DNA of 64,000 nucleotides from assembly GCA_014155875.1 (NCBI GenBank), contig JACEFZ010027755.1, positions 62,001 through 126,000 of the forward strand, written 5' to 3'. The notes below the pieces were generated by a model that had not been told where the DNA came from, did no database searches, and saw nothing but the letters and a program-made list of their open reading frames with translations. Both the position numbers and the translations under genes were made by a program. The stretch is from Cepaea nemoralis. Taxonomy: Eukaryota; Mollusca; Gastropoda; Stylommatophora; Helicidae. Each line of letters begins with the position of its first letter. Position 1 is the stretch's first letter. Below, one piece after another: positions 42,644-51,955 of the stretch.

Positions 42644-45520
42644 ATGATTCGCTTAAAGACCGATCATCGCAAGACAAGGACAGAGACGTTAAAATTAGCA
42701 ACTTGGAACGTTAGGACGTTAAACAACGACGGAAAATTAGAGAACATAATACAAGAAATTGAAAGGGAAAAAATTAATATTTTAGGTATGTGCGAAACGA
42801 GATGGACAGGAGCAGGCATCAAGATAGAGGAAGATTTCAAGATTATTTATTCTGGAGGTGAAGATCGTCATAGGGCAATTATTCTGGACCGGAAAACATC
42901 AAAATCTATTCAAGGATATTGGGCCGTGTCGGACAGAGTTCTACTAGTTAAATTAAGTGGCAGACCTTTTAGCATAAATATTATTCAAGTATATGCCCCA
43001 ACAGGAGAATCCAGTGAAGATAGCGTAGAAGAATTTTATAATGACATAGAGTCTGCCTTAAAGAAATGTAAAGATTCAGAAATAAACATCATAATAGGGG
43101 ACTTCAATGCAAAAGTAGGAAATCAAGGAGATAGATACACAGTAGGAAACTATGGTTTAGGAGAGAGAATAGAAAGAGGATACAGACACTCAGAGTGGGC
43201 AAAAGAACAGGAAATGATTGTAGGAAACACCTGGTTCAAACAACACCCTAGAAGATTATGGACATGGAGGAGTCCTGATAGCAGGATTAGAAACCAGATT
43301 GATTACATTCTGATTAGCAGAAGATTTAGAAACGCATTAACAATAGCAAAAACAGTTCCCAGTGCTGATTGTTATAGTGACCACAGATTACTCACAGGAA
43401 CATTGAGGATAAAGTTGAAGAAAGTCAAGTATATAACAGGAAACACTAAATATGATTTGTGTACATTGAGTAATGACAAGGAAATACAAAACAAATTCAA
43501 CATAGAAGTACAGAACAGATTTGAAATTTTGTCTGATCTAGAGATCCTATTCCAGGATGTGGATGATCAATGGGAAACGTTGAAGAATTCAATCAATGTG
43601 GCTGCAGAAACAACTATTCCAAAATTAAAGAAGGTGGGTCGTAAGAAATGGATGACTGAAGAAATTTTACACCTCATGGAAACAAGAAGGCTCAACAAAA
43701 ATAATTCTGTCAAATATGAAGAAATTCACAGACAAGTCAGAACATTATGTAAGGAGGCAAAAGAAGCATGGCTTGAGGAAAAGTGCTTAGAAATTGAAAG
43801 CCAACACAACAGTCAAAATACCAAATTAGTGCATAAAAGAATTCAGGAACTTACTAATAAAAGAACAAGTACATCAACAGGGTGTCTAAAAACTGAAGAT
43901 GGCAAAATCATAATAGAAAAAGACCAGATTCTACAGGTATGGACAGATTATGTGAAACACCTTTATGATGATAACAGAGAGGAACAGTATGATATTAGAT
44001 TTAATAATGAAGGACCGCCAATTTTGGAGATGGAGGTTCGAAATGTTCTTAAGCATATGAAAGCTGGCAAGGCCCCCGGTGCAGATAACATCACATCAGA
44101 AATGATTAAAGCTTTAGAAGAATTTGGACTAGATCAAGTCACCAGACTGCTGAACACATTATATGATACTGGAGATATACCTCCTGAATTATGTAACTCT
44201 ATATTTCTTGCAATCCCAAAGAAATCAGGAACCTTGGAATGTGATCAACATAGAACAATTAGTATAATGAGTCACATCACAAAGATTTTGCTAAGAATTA
44301 TCATGCAAAGAATGAGGAAGAAGATACAACCTGAAATAGGGGAAGAACAATGCGGGTTTGTAGAAGGAAAGGGTACAGTAAATGCTGTGTATATGCTGCG
44401 AACAGTTATTGAACGTGCTATAGAAGTAAACAAGGATATACATCTTTGCTTTATTGACTATACAAAGGCTTTTGATAGCATTAGACATGTCAGCATGGTG
44501 GATATGCTTGCAGATCTACAAATTGATGGGAAAGACATTAGACTTATAAAAAACATATATTGGAAACAACAAGCTGCAATAAGGATTGATAATGAAGTGG
44601 GACAGTATCAGCCAATTAAGAGAGGTGTTAGGCAGGGATGTGTGATGTCTCCAGATCTTTTTTCCCTGTACAGTGAAAATATTTTCAGAAATGTAGAGGA
44701 TATAAATGGAATCAGCATTGGAGGACGAAACATCAATAACATTAGATATGCAGATGATACAGTATTAATTGCAGACAATGCGCAGGACCTGCAACAATTA
44801 GTAGATGCGGTTGTTGTACACAGTGAGCAACTGGGGTTAGAATTAAATTGTAAAAAGACTCAGGTTATGGTCGTCAGTAGGAAGGAAGAAGTGCCACAAT
44901 GTAATATACAAGTAAATGGAAATATTCTTCAACAAGTGAATCGGTACAATTATCTTGGAACAGTTATAACATCTGATGGGAGATGCCTTGAAGAGATTAG
45001 AACAAGAATCGCCATGGCGAAAGTAGCCTTTAGCAAGATGAAAAACATTCTGACCAATAAAAAGATGTCAATTGAAACGAGAAAAAGAGTGTTGAGGGGA
45101 TACATAGAGCGTGTTCTTTTGTATGGATGTGAAACTTGGACAATGAGCAGTCAAGCTGAAAAGCATCTGATGGCTGCAGAAATGTGGTTTCTGAGGAAAA
45201 TGCAAAGAATACCATGGACAGACAGAAAAACCAATGACCAAGTACTACAGGAGACAAATGAACATCGTAAACTGATTAGAGAAATTAGACGTAGACAGTC
45301 AAAATTTTTTGGACATGTTATGAGAAGAAATGGATTGGAGATCTTAGTGACAACTGGCAAGATCGAGGGGAACAGACCAAGAGGAAGACCGAGAGGAAAA
45401 TACCTGGATGGCTTGGCCACATGGCATGGACGAGACAGGAACACTGAGCTGATCCACGACACTGGTGATCGAGTGAAATGGCGAGTCATGACCGCCCACC
45501 CATGGCACATGATTGATTGA
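42644..45520 (+). CDS. RTE-B endonuclease-reverse transcriptase, 958 aa, intact
   Basis: This is the replication protein of an RTE (BovB-like) LINE. It nicks target DNA and copies its own RNA at the nick, in the nucleus. The N-terminal APE endonuclease has its key residues: W21-N22 (TWNVRT), E51 (CETRW), D153/N155 (GDFNAKV) and S245-D246-H247 (SDHRLLTG). A linker leads to RT: KAPGADNITSEMIKAL, GEEQCGFVEGKGT, LCFIDYTKAFDSIRH, RGVRQGCVMSPDLFSLYSEN, RYADDTVLIA (Y702-A-D-D705), YNYLGTVITSDGRCLEEI, then KFFGHVMRRNGLE and the Arg-rich GNRPRGRPRGKYLDGLATWH. No stop or frameshift occurs. The length is normal for the group. The stop lies inside a TTGATTGATTGATAA tail, the kind of short TGAT-type 3' end that RTE elements use. 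Upstream in-frame ATGs were not seen. It could still be mobile; host function is unlikely. Confidence 0.92.
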   Translation: MIRLKTDHRKTRTETLKLATWNVRTLNNDGKLENIIQEIEREKINILGMCETRWTGAGIKIEEDFKIIYSGGEDRHRAIILDRKTSKSIQGYWAVSDRVLLVKLSGRPFSINIIQVYAPTGESSEDSVEEFYNDIESALKKCKDSEINIIIGDFNAKVGNQGDRYTVGNYGLGERIERGYRHSEWAKEQEMIVGNTWFKQHPRRLWTWRSPDSRIRNQIDYILISRRFRNALTIAKTVPSADCYSDHRLLTGTLRIKLKKVKYITGNTKYDLCTLSNDKEIQNKFNIEVQNRFEILSDLEILFQDVDDQWETLKNSINVAAETTIPKLKKVGRKKWMTEEILHLMETRRLNKNNSVKYEEIHRQVRTLCKEAKEAWLEEKCLEIESQHNSQNTKLVHKRIQELTNKRTSTSTGCLKTEDGKIIIEKDQILQVWTDYVKHLYDDNREEQYDIRFNNEGPPILEMEVRNVLKHMKAGKAPGADNITSEMIKALEEFGLDQVTRLLNTLYDTGDIPPELCNSIFLAIPKKSGTLECDQHRTISIMSHITKILLRIIMQRMRKKIQPEIGEEQCGFVEGKGTVNAVYMLRTVIERAIEVNKDIHLCFIDYTKAFDSIRHVSMVDMLADLQIDGKDIRLIKNIYWKQQAAIRIDNEVGQYQPIKRGVRQGCVMSPDLFSLYSENIFRNVEDINGISIGGRNINNIRYADDTVLIADNAQDLQQLVDAVVVHSEQLGLELNCKKTQVMVVSRKEEVPQCNIQVNGNILQQVNRYNYLGTVITSDGRCLEEIRTRIAMAKVAFSKMKNILTNKKMSIETRKRVLRGYIERVLLYGCETWTMSSQAEKHLMAAEMWFLRKMQRIPWTDRKTNDQVLQETNEHRKLIREIRRRQSKFFGHVMRRNGLEILVTTGKIEGNRPRGRPRGKYLDGLATWHGRDRNTELIHDTGDRVKWRVMTAHPWHMID

Positions 45521-45526
45521 TAATAC
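45508..45526 (+). repeat. RTE-B 3' tail (TTGA repeat)
   Basis: ATGATTGATTGATAA contains the stop codon and the terminal short repeat, after which unrelated sequence begins. Confidence 0.6.
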
Positions 45527-45737
45527 ATTGCGGTGTATGGCGAGGGGGGGGGGGGGTCTTGAACCTGGGGAATTAGGGCCGCCTGGCTAGTGCAGTCGCC
45601 GCGAACTGTACAGATTAGAGTTTTCTTTTTGCCCCCGACAGACAAAAAAACTCCACGCCTTACCGAGGATTCAAACCCGGGTCTCCAGCCGCTCCTCTTA
45701 ATGACAACAGAAGTGTAAATAATTCAAGAACAATATG

Positions 45738-46189
45738 TCTTCTTCTTCTTCTTCTTCTTCTTCTTCTTCTTCTTCTTCTTCTTCTTCTTCTTCTTCTTCT
45801 TCTTCTTCTTCTTCTTCTTCTTCTTCTTTTTTCTTCTTCTTCTTCTTCTTCTTCTTCTTCTTCTTCTTCTTCTTCTTCTTCTTCTTCTTCTTCTTCTTCT
45901 TCTTCTTCTTCTTCTTCTTCTTCTTCTTCTTCTTCTTCTTCTTCTTCTTCTTCTTCTTCTTCTTCTTCTTCTTCTTCTTCTTCTCCTCCTCTTCGTCTTC
46001 CTCCACAACCTCCTCCTCTTCCTCCACCTTCTTCTGTTTCTTCTTGTTCTTCTACTTCTTCTTCTTCCTCCTCCACCTTTTACTTCTCTTTCTTCTTCTT
46101 CTTCTTCTTCTTCTTCTTCTTCTTCTTCTTCTTCTTCTTCTTCTTCTTCTTCTTCTTCTTCTTCTTCTTCTTCTTCTTCTTCTTCTTCT

Positions 46190-46224
<35 letters not shown>

Positions 46225-46253
46225 TTCCTTCTTCTTCTTCTTCTTTCTTCTTC

Positions 46254-46285
<32 letters not shown>

Positions 46286-46600
46286 CTTCTTCTTCTTCTT
46301 CTTCTTCTTCTTCTTCTTCTTCTTCTTCTTCTTCTTCTTCTTCTTCTTCTTCTTCTTCTTCTTCTTCTTCTTCTTCTTCTTCTTCTACTTCTTCTTCTAC
46401 TTCTTCTTCTTCTCCTCCTCTTCGTCTTCCTCCACAACCTCCTTCTCTTCCTCCACCTTCTTCTGTTTCTTCTTGTTCTTCTACTTCTTCTTCTTCCTCC
46501 TCCACCTTTTACTTCTCTTTCTTCTTCTTCTTCTTCTTCTTCTTCTTCTTCTTCTTCTTCTTCTTCTTCTTCTTCTTCTTCTTCTTCTTCTTCTTCTTCT

Positions 46601-46635
<35 letters not shown>

Positions 46636-46648
46636 TTCCTCTTCTTCA
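45738..46648. repeat. (TTC)n mega-microsatellite with 429-bp higher-order duplication
   Basis: About 910 bases of TTC are interrupted twice by the same island (TCCTCCTCTTCGTCTTCCTC, CACAACCTCC, CCACCTTCTTCTGTTTCTTC). The island lies at 45982-46092 and 46411-46521. The spacing of 429 bases points to a tandem duplication of the whole block or unequal exchange. All very long frames here (poly-Ser/Phe/Leu or poly-Glu/Lys/Arg) are artefacts. Confidence 0.95.
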
Positions 46649-46744
46649 GGTGCATGGTCTTTTGATGACATTGGTATTGCTTTCAGCTGGTGCTTTGGCT
46701 AATGGGCAGTAAATGAGCTTCACAATTCCTGTACATACCGAGCC

Positions 46745-46935
46745 AATAGTTCGTAATCAGCTCAGACAATTTGGAAACCACCTTTCGTCGATTTCAATTA
46801 TATGAACGTCGTTCAGAAGACAGTTAGAAACTAATAAACTTATACATTGCCATATAAATCACCAACAGCTTAAAGTGCTGGAGTTGATGCAATGTCTGGA
46901 AAGGACATGTAACTTACTGGTATTGCTTATATTAT
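46745..46935 (+). mobile_element. Degraded SINE-1 copy
   Basis: AGTTCGTAATCAGCTCAGAC, GTCGTTCAGAAGACAG, ATCACCAACAGCTTAAAGTG, CTGGAGTTGATGCAATGTCT and GGAAAGGACATGTAACTTA follow SINE-1 order with many changes. Confidence 0.6.
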
Positions 46936-46969
46936 TGTTATTTTGTCCCCCAGCTGTTTATTCACTACA

Positions 46970-47300
46970 ATGCCGGCAGGGAATGCACCTCTTGGTGGTA
47001 TTTTTACTTATGGACAAAGGCGAGGTGGTCGTGCACCTGTTGGACAAGGTGGAGGTGGGGGAACAGATTGAGAACCCGTATGTGGAAAGAATGAGATTGC
47101 GGGGGATTGGCAGGGATCCTTGTAGAATCTCAAAGCTGAAAGGGAAAACCAGGAGAACTTTAAATCAGATAGCTGTGGGAACGATTAGTAGTGTGGCTCT
47201 TCTCTGGCTGTTGAATGAGGGAACGGAGTGCGTATTGGAATGTCCTGAGAGCAGCGATGTCAGTTCTTAGCTCAATTCAACTCAACTCAACGCAACTGTT
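46970..47300 (+). pseudogene. LINE-I1 3' fragment
   Basis: From GCCGGCAGGGAATGCACCTC to CTCAATTCAACTCAACTC it matches 8130-8450 closely, including EEQIENPYVERMRLRGIG and the CTCAA tail. It is 5'-truncated within the RNase H domain. Confidence 0.85.
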
Positions 47301-47400
47301 TATTCTTACCTTATACATCAGCCTCTGGCTTTCTTGCCAATAGTGTTCCCACCCAAGGCTAATTTCTCAATTCGACCCCTTCTATTAATATTTGACCCAT

Positions 47401-47533
47401 GAACACAGTTGCTGGTGATTATGAAACAGACCGCCTTGCGTTGGTTTCCATACAAAGGTTTGAGTGCCAGTCGTTCAGCACGCAATGGCAAACCGCTGAA
47501 CGTAAACTTGCCTAGAAATCACAAACAGCCAAA

Positions 47534-47567
<34 letters not shown>

Positions 47568-47615
47568 ACTGGGGTTGACTGCAACGCCCTGCAAAGAATA
47601 TGCAACTAACTTTTT
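47401..47615 (+). mobile_element. SINE-1 copy, 5'-truncated
   Basis: It starts at AACACAGTTGCTGGTGATTA, then CAGACCGCCTTGCGTTGGTT, CGTTCAGCACGCAATGGCAA, CTGAACGTAAACTTGCCTAG, a poly-A expansion at 47539-47567, GGGGTTGACTGCAACGCCCT and ATATGCAACTAAC. Confidence 0.8.
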
Positions 47616-47678
47616 TCTGTTATAGTGTTGACTTTCAGTTAGCTTTAAGCAACTGTACGGACTGTTCTTTACTTAGTT

Positions 47679-47925
47679 TGCCTAGCGAAGGAGTTACAAA
47701 GACATTTTGCAATCATGTATACCGCGTTCGAAACACAACAGCGGGAAATTTGGAAGCAGATTACCTTGCGCTTGTTTTCAAGCAGCAACATGAGTGCTGG
47801 TAGTTCAGAAAGCAATGGCAAACGTAAACATGCCCAAAAAAATCACAAACAGCCCCCCCCCCCCCCCCCCAAAAAAAAGCTGGGGTTAACTGCGACTTCC
47901 TATAAAGGATATTCAACTAAATAAT
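47679..47925 (+). mobile_element. SINE-1 copy, near full length
   Basis: It starts TGCCTAGCGAAGGAGTTACA, then ATACCGCGTTCGAAACACAA, GCGGGAAATTTGGAAGCAGA, TTCAGAAAGCAATGGCAAAC and TCACAAACAGCC, with a C run and A run at 47852-47878, and ends GGATATTCAACTAA. It lies 65 bases after the previous copy, in the same orientation. Confidence 0.8.
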
Positions 47926-48381
47926 TTTCTCTCTTTCAGCTGTCTACATGCCTATTTCAATCTCGCTCTTTGATAATGTTGACATTTAGTTGACGTTTAG
48001 TCTCGATACTGTTTTCTAGAAGCGCTAACAATGTTTCCGTTATGTATATAAACGATGACTAAGAAATCGATGACTATTAGAAATCGATTTGAAATTCATT
48101 ATCACACATCTTGAGAGGTGTCTATGGCCATGATTAAGTCTACGTGTGACTTAATTTTGAGCTTCTACTAAAGACAACATCTTTCTAGTCCAACACGTTT
48201 CTTGTAGGATCTTATTGTTGTAGCTCTGCTGTAGAAACTGGCGTTCTGTTGAGTTGGCTACCAAAATCAGTTTCGCCAATGTGGTTTCTACTTACTGGCA
48301 AAGTGCAGTGTGTTCTGACGGCCTCTATGAACAATGAATAAAGAACTATTTTACACACACTGGACATAATGTTAAGTCAAG
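47926..48381. other. No recognised feature
   Basis: About 450 bases between SINE-1 copies show no coding sense or repeat that I recognise. Confidence 0.4.
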
Positions 48382-48611
48382 TGCATTTACTGTACCGGAC
48401 GTCGCAGTCAGCTCCAGCGCTTCTTTGCTATTTTTGATTTACTAGGCAAGTCAAGATACAGTAGTTTGCCATTGCTTTCTGAACTACCGACGCCCATACC
48501 ATTGTATCATAACCAACACAAGGCGATCTGCTTCCTAATCGTCTCCAAGTGTGTTTCAAACGCGATAAGGGGGAATGCGAATCGTGTTCGTAACCCCTTC
48601 GCCACAATGCT
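48382..48611 (-). mobile_element. SINE-1 copy, minus orientation
   Basis: The plus strand reads CCGGACGTCGCAGTCAGCTC, ACTAGGCAAGTCAAGATACA, GTAGTTTGCCATTGCTTTCT, AAGTGTGTTTCAAACGCG and GAATCGTGTTCGTAACCCCT, then TCGCCACAATGC, so the A-box end is retained. Confidence 0.85.
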
Positions 48612-49115
48612 GGTCTGGGAATAAGATGCGAGACCCATATTTGTACAGACCAGGCGGCAATCAACGGGAGATGTGGTCAATATCACGCCACCGCCTTCAC
48701 TTCCCAAGGCATTTCCTGGTACCCATTTATTGGTTGGATCCACCAGGGAGCACAGATCAATTTCTTAAATGTCATCATTATCATTATGTGCCATGTCGGT
48801 AAGCGTGGACGGTCATGTTTGGCACTTGCAACGATCACCAGAGTCGTGGATCAGCTCTGTTTTCTTGTCCCGACCATGCCATGTGGTCAAACCATCCAGA
48901 TATTTACTCTCTTGTTATTTTCACCTCAATCTTGTCAGTTGTCACCCATTTCTTTAGTTTATTTCTTCTCATAACGTGCCCCCAAAAATGTGATTGTCTA
49001 CGTCTAATTTCTCTAATCAGCGTAAAATTTAAAATCTACCTGGCTGAGAATTTGAACATGTAACCACCGTGCGGACAGGCAACTGTCTAGCCATTCTACC
49101 ACCCCGGTTTCCGAA
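48612..49115 (-). mobile_element. SINE-2 copy split by an RTE 3' fragment
   Basis: On the minus strand the tRNA-like head GGTGGTAGAATGGCTAGACA and GGTTACATGTTCAAATTC lies at 49045-49110, and the body (GATCTGTGCTCCCTGGTGGA, CAGGAAATGCCTTGGGAAGT, GGTGGCGTGATATTGACCAC) at 48612-48765. Between them an RTE-B-like 3' end is inserted. The A/B-box spacing suits a tRNA-derived SINE. Confidence 0.7.
48776..49030 (-). pseudogene. RTE-B relative, 3' fragment inside SINE-2
   Basis: The plus strand ATCATTATCATTATGTGCCATG, then CGTGGACGGTCATGTTTGGC, GATCAGCTCTGTTTTCTTGT, ATGTGGTCAAACCATCCAGA and CTTCTCATAACGTGCCCCCA, is the complement of RTE-B 45265-45510 with a GAT tail. It is a fairly young 5'-truncated copy. 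Confidence 0.8.
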
Positions 49116-49189
49116 GACTCTTCTGGTGAAGGATTAATTTTTGGGGCATTCCTATGAGTATCAGCTTTTTGTTTGCTGAAAAAAAAAAA

Positions 49190-49440
49190 TGATGTTTAGT
49201 CTAGCAGACATCTAACCAGACCGGTGTTCATGTGTTCGAATTCTTACAAAGGCTGGGATTTAGTTTTTACTAATCTGGGCTATCGGATGAACCCAGTCTA
49301 AGATATGCAGGAGGAAATTTCGTAGATAGTAAAATCGACAGGCGTGATATTAACCATCGTCCACCAAGTGCCGAACTGGTATAGAATATGCGACTAGAAC
49401 CAGATATTCAATGCGCCCAATGGCGCGAAATGGAAACCGT
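49190..49440 (+). mobile_element. SINE-2 copy, degraded
   Basis: GTCTAGCAGACATCTAACCA and TTCATGTGTTCGAATTCTTA resemble the head; AACCCAGTCTAAGATATGCA and CGACAGGCGTGATATTAACC the body. Confidence 0.55.
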
Positions 49441-49524
49441 CTTTTTACTATACAACCAATATACTGCCATGGCGTAAAAAGAGGTCATTTGAGTGTTGAC
49501 TTGTACACATTTATGGAGCATAGG

Positions 49525-49765
49525 TAGTGTAGTGTCTGGACTCTCGCTTGCCTACCCGGCCGTCAAGGGTTAGATCCGCATTGGGGCGGATTTGAACTTG
49601 TAGGATTTATCTGTGCTCCCAGATTGGACCCAGCCTGAAATAGGAACCAGAAAATGCCTTGTGAAGTAAAGGTGACCGGCGTGACACTGACCATACCACC
49701 TACTGATTATCTATTGGTCTATAAAAACATGGGTTTAGCACCATGTGCCCGGTGTTGCTAAGGAA
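49525..49765 (+). mobile_element. SINE-2 copy, plus orientation
   Basis: GTAGTGTCTGGACTCTCGCT, GTCAAGGGTTAGATCCGCAT, TGTGCTCCCAGATTGGACCC, AATGCCTTGTGAAGTAAAGG, CGGCGTGACACTGACCATAC and CCATGTGCCCGGTG follow the same order as the copy at 41906-42292. Confidence 0.7.
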
Positions 49766-49941
49766 TGTAACAGGGTTCCTGTTTACAAACAGTCACTGGT
49801 TGAAGTCTGTCATCGTTTCGTGTAGCAGCCGTGTGTTGGTTCTGTGAGCTTAGTAACATGTATACGAGTATACGTGGAATAAGCATGTAGCTATTATCAA
49901 AAACATTTCAATGCACAAGTCGCGGAGTAGATAAAGACTAA

Positions 49942-50136
49942 TCTTCTTCTTCTTCTTCTTCTTCTTCTTCTTCTTCTTCTTCTTCTTCTTCTTCTTCTTC
50001 TTCTTCTTCTTCTTCTTCTTCTTCTTCTTCTTCTTCTTCTTCTTCTTCTTCTTCTTCTTCTTCTTCTTCTTCTTCTTCTTCTTCTTCTTCTTCTTCTTCT
50101 TCTTCTTCTTCTTCTTCTTCTTCTTCTTCTTCTTCT
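49942..50136. repeat. (TTC)n microsatellite, tail of a minus-strand LINE-C end
   Basis: This is an uninterrupted TTC array of 195 bases that joins directly to the LINE-C 3' end at 50137, so on the minus strand it is a (GAA)n tail. Confidence 0.95.
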
Positions 50137-50270
50137 GCGTTCATCGGAATATTTTTGGACGTAATTACGTTATGCCTGTTTACAGCAGCCCTGCGATATT
50201 TGCACCTATCGGCCGACACATCCAGCTTCTGCAGCATTTGTTGACCGGGTTAACCTTCCCAGGTTAAAGG
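50137..50270 (-). mobile_element. LINE-C 3'-end fragment
   Basis: The minus strand reads GGTTAACCCGGTCAACAAAT, GCAGAAGCTGGATGTGTCGG, GTAAACAGGCATAACGTAAT and TTCCGATGAACGCAGAAGAA, matching 8691-8815 and 53540-53680. Confidence 0.8.
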
Positions 50271-50279
50271 CTATTCAAA

Positions 50280-50520
50280 GGGCGGGAAACAAGGCGAACG
50301 AAATAGCGGAGATCTAAAAGCACACAGAGAAGAGAATTACAGAGATGAATAATAATGTTGTGAGGATATGGAGGGAGTTGCAAGAGATAGTAAAAGAGAG
50401 GGTGTCTTGGTGTAGGATGACTGACGGCATTTGCCCCAGTGTGGGATTAAAGACAGTAAGAGAAGAAGGAAAGGAAGAAGAGGAAGAAGGAAAAGGATAG
50501 GCGGGAAAGTATTTCAGCAT
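50280..50520 (+). pseudogene. Possible LINE C-terminal fragment
   Basis: The plus strand reads VVRIWRELQEIVKERVSWCR then MTDGICPSVGLKTV (50350-50460), which has the look of a LINE C-terminus, followed by a purine-rich GAAGAAGG tail. A shorter version (DWRGVVEDICPSGG) occurs near 51057-51098. There is no catalytic domain. Confidence 0.35.
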
Positions 50521-50877
50521 GGTTCAGGTGTTATGCGTGTGACCATCACAATTAACAATGCTGAGTATGCTTCTTGTCTTATTCCCTCTGGCAAAGCCAA
50601 TTACTATTTCTGAGAGCAAAAGCGTTTTTGTCATTTAAAAATGGGACATAAAAATGCACGCGTGAAACAAAAAGAATATACAAGGAAAATGCCGATAACC
50701 ACACAAATTATGTGAATCCGGTTACACTTTTGAAACAGTAACATTTCTAGAATTTTGCGACAAAACACACCCGTACAGGTAACCCTCACTGGTAATAGCA
50801 TTAGCTTGGATACAACTAGAACACTGAGTCCAGCAACAAGGTGATGTGTGATTTGAAGGTGATAAATCGATGGATTA

Positions 50878-51062
50878 AATAACTAACTGTATTATTGATT
50901 GACTGACCAGCGAACTGACTTTCTTACAGACTGACGTACTGACACATTGACTGAGTGACATATTGATTGACTGTTTAACGGATTGAATGTCTGATGGTTG
51001 ACTGATTGACGGTTTGATCAACGGATGCATTGGCTGTATGATGTATTGATTGAGTGATTGGC
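50878..51062. repeat. Degenerate (TTGACTGA)n repeat
   Basis: Units such as TTGATTGACTGA, ACTGACACATTGACTGAG and GTCTGATGGTTGACTGATTG extend for about 180 bases. Confidence 0.65.
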
Positions 51063-51660
51063 GTGGGGTGGTTGAGGACATTTGTCCTAGTGGGGGATAA
51101 AGGACAGGAGAAAAAGAAGGAGGAGGAGAAGAACACAGAGAAGGGGAAGAAGGAGGAGGATGAGGAACGTGGACGTATGTCGGCACAAAAACATTACTTG
51201 TAATAAAAAATGAAAGATAAAATATTCATGTGTTAAAAACAAAATATCAGGAAAAATCCGATAACCACACACATTATGAGAAGCTTTGAATGAACGATCA
51301 ACTCACATAATGGCAGACAGATTGATATTGCACATATACTGTACAATATAAATGGGAATACACCAGTCACTTTATTCTTTAAAAAGAATCTTTCATTACC
51401 AGATTGATGTGTTACAAAGATTTTTATTAGTACTTGTGTCATACTAGTGGTTATACATTCCCGTTGCATTATACTTTCCTGCTAGATGACTAATGGCTGT
51501 AAAGTAATATAGTGGTCCTATAGATAACACAGTTAGCCTGCCAGGATGGTTGCCATGGGTTCGTATCATCATCCAGACGTTTTCGGTAGCTGTGCTACCG
51601 TCTTGGGATTACCGGAACAGGCAAGGTGGATACACAGCAAGGGGAGATGTATTTACCCTC

Positions 51661-51661
<1 letters not shown>

Positions 51662-51732
<71 letters not shown>
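51662..51732. repeat. (AT)n microsatellite
   Basis: This is a pure TA array of 71 bases. Confidence 0.95.
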
Positions 51733-51735
<3 letters not shown>

Positions 51736-51893
51736 TTTTTACCTTTCACTTTCACAATTTCCTGTCTTCCATATCAGTTTTATCTAGATGTTGATTGTAT
51801 CTGTAGTTTTAACATGCGCACTGTTACTTTCTATATTTTGTTCTTTCAAGGAACTTTTAGGATATTGAAGGTTTTATATCCTTGCTTTTGTGT

Positions 51894-51955
51894 CCAAAGC
51901 CGGCTCTGTGGCGAAGGATTTACGAATGCAATTCGTAATCCCGAATACCGCGTTC
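51894..51955 (+). mobile_element. SINE-1 copy, 5' half of a split copy
   Basis: GCCGGCTCTGTGGCGAAGGA, TTTACGAATGCAATTCGTAA, then CCCGAATACCGCGTTC, is the start of SINE-1 including the possible A box. The copy stops exactly at GAATACCGCGTTC and resumes with the same word at 53741. Confidence 0.85.

Noticed and set aside
45660..46712. Frames of 100-325 residues made of Ser, Phe, Leu, Glu, Lys or Arg runs
   Set aside because: All are phases of the TTC/GAA array.
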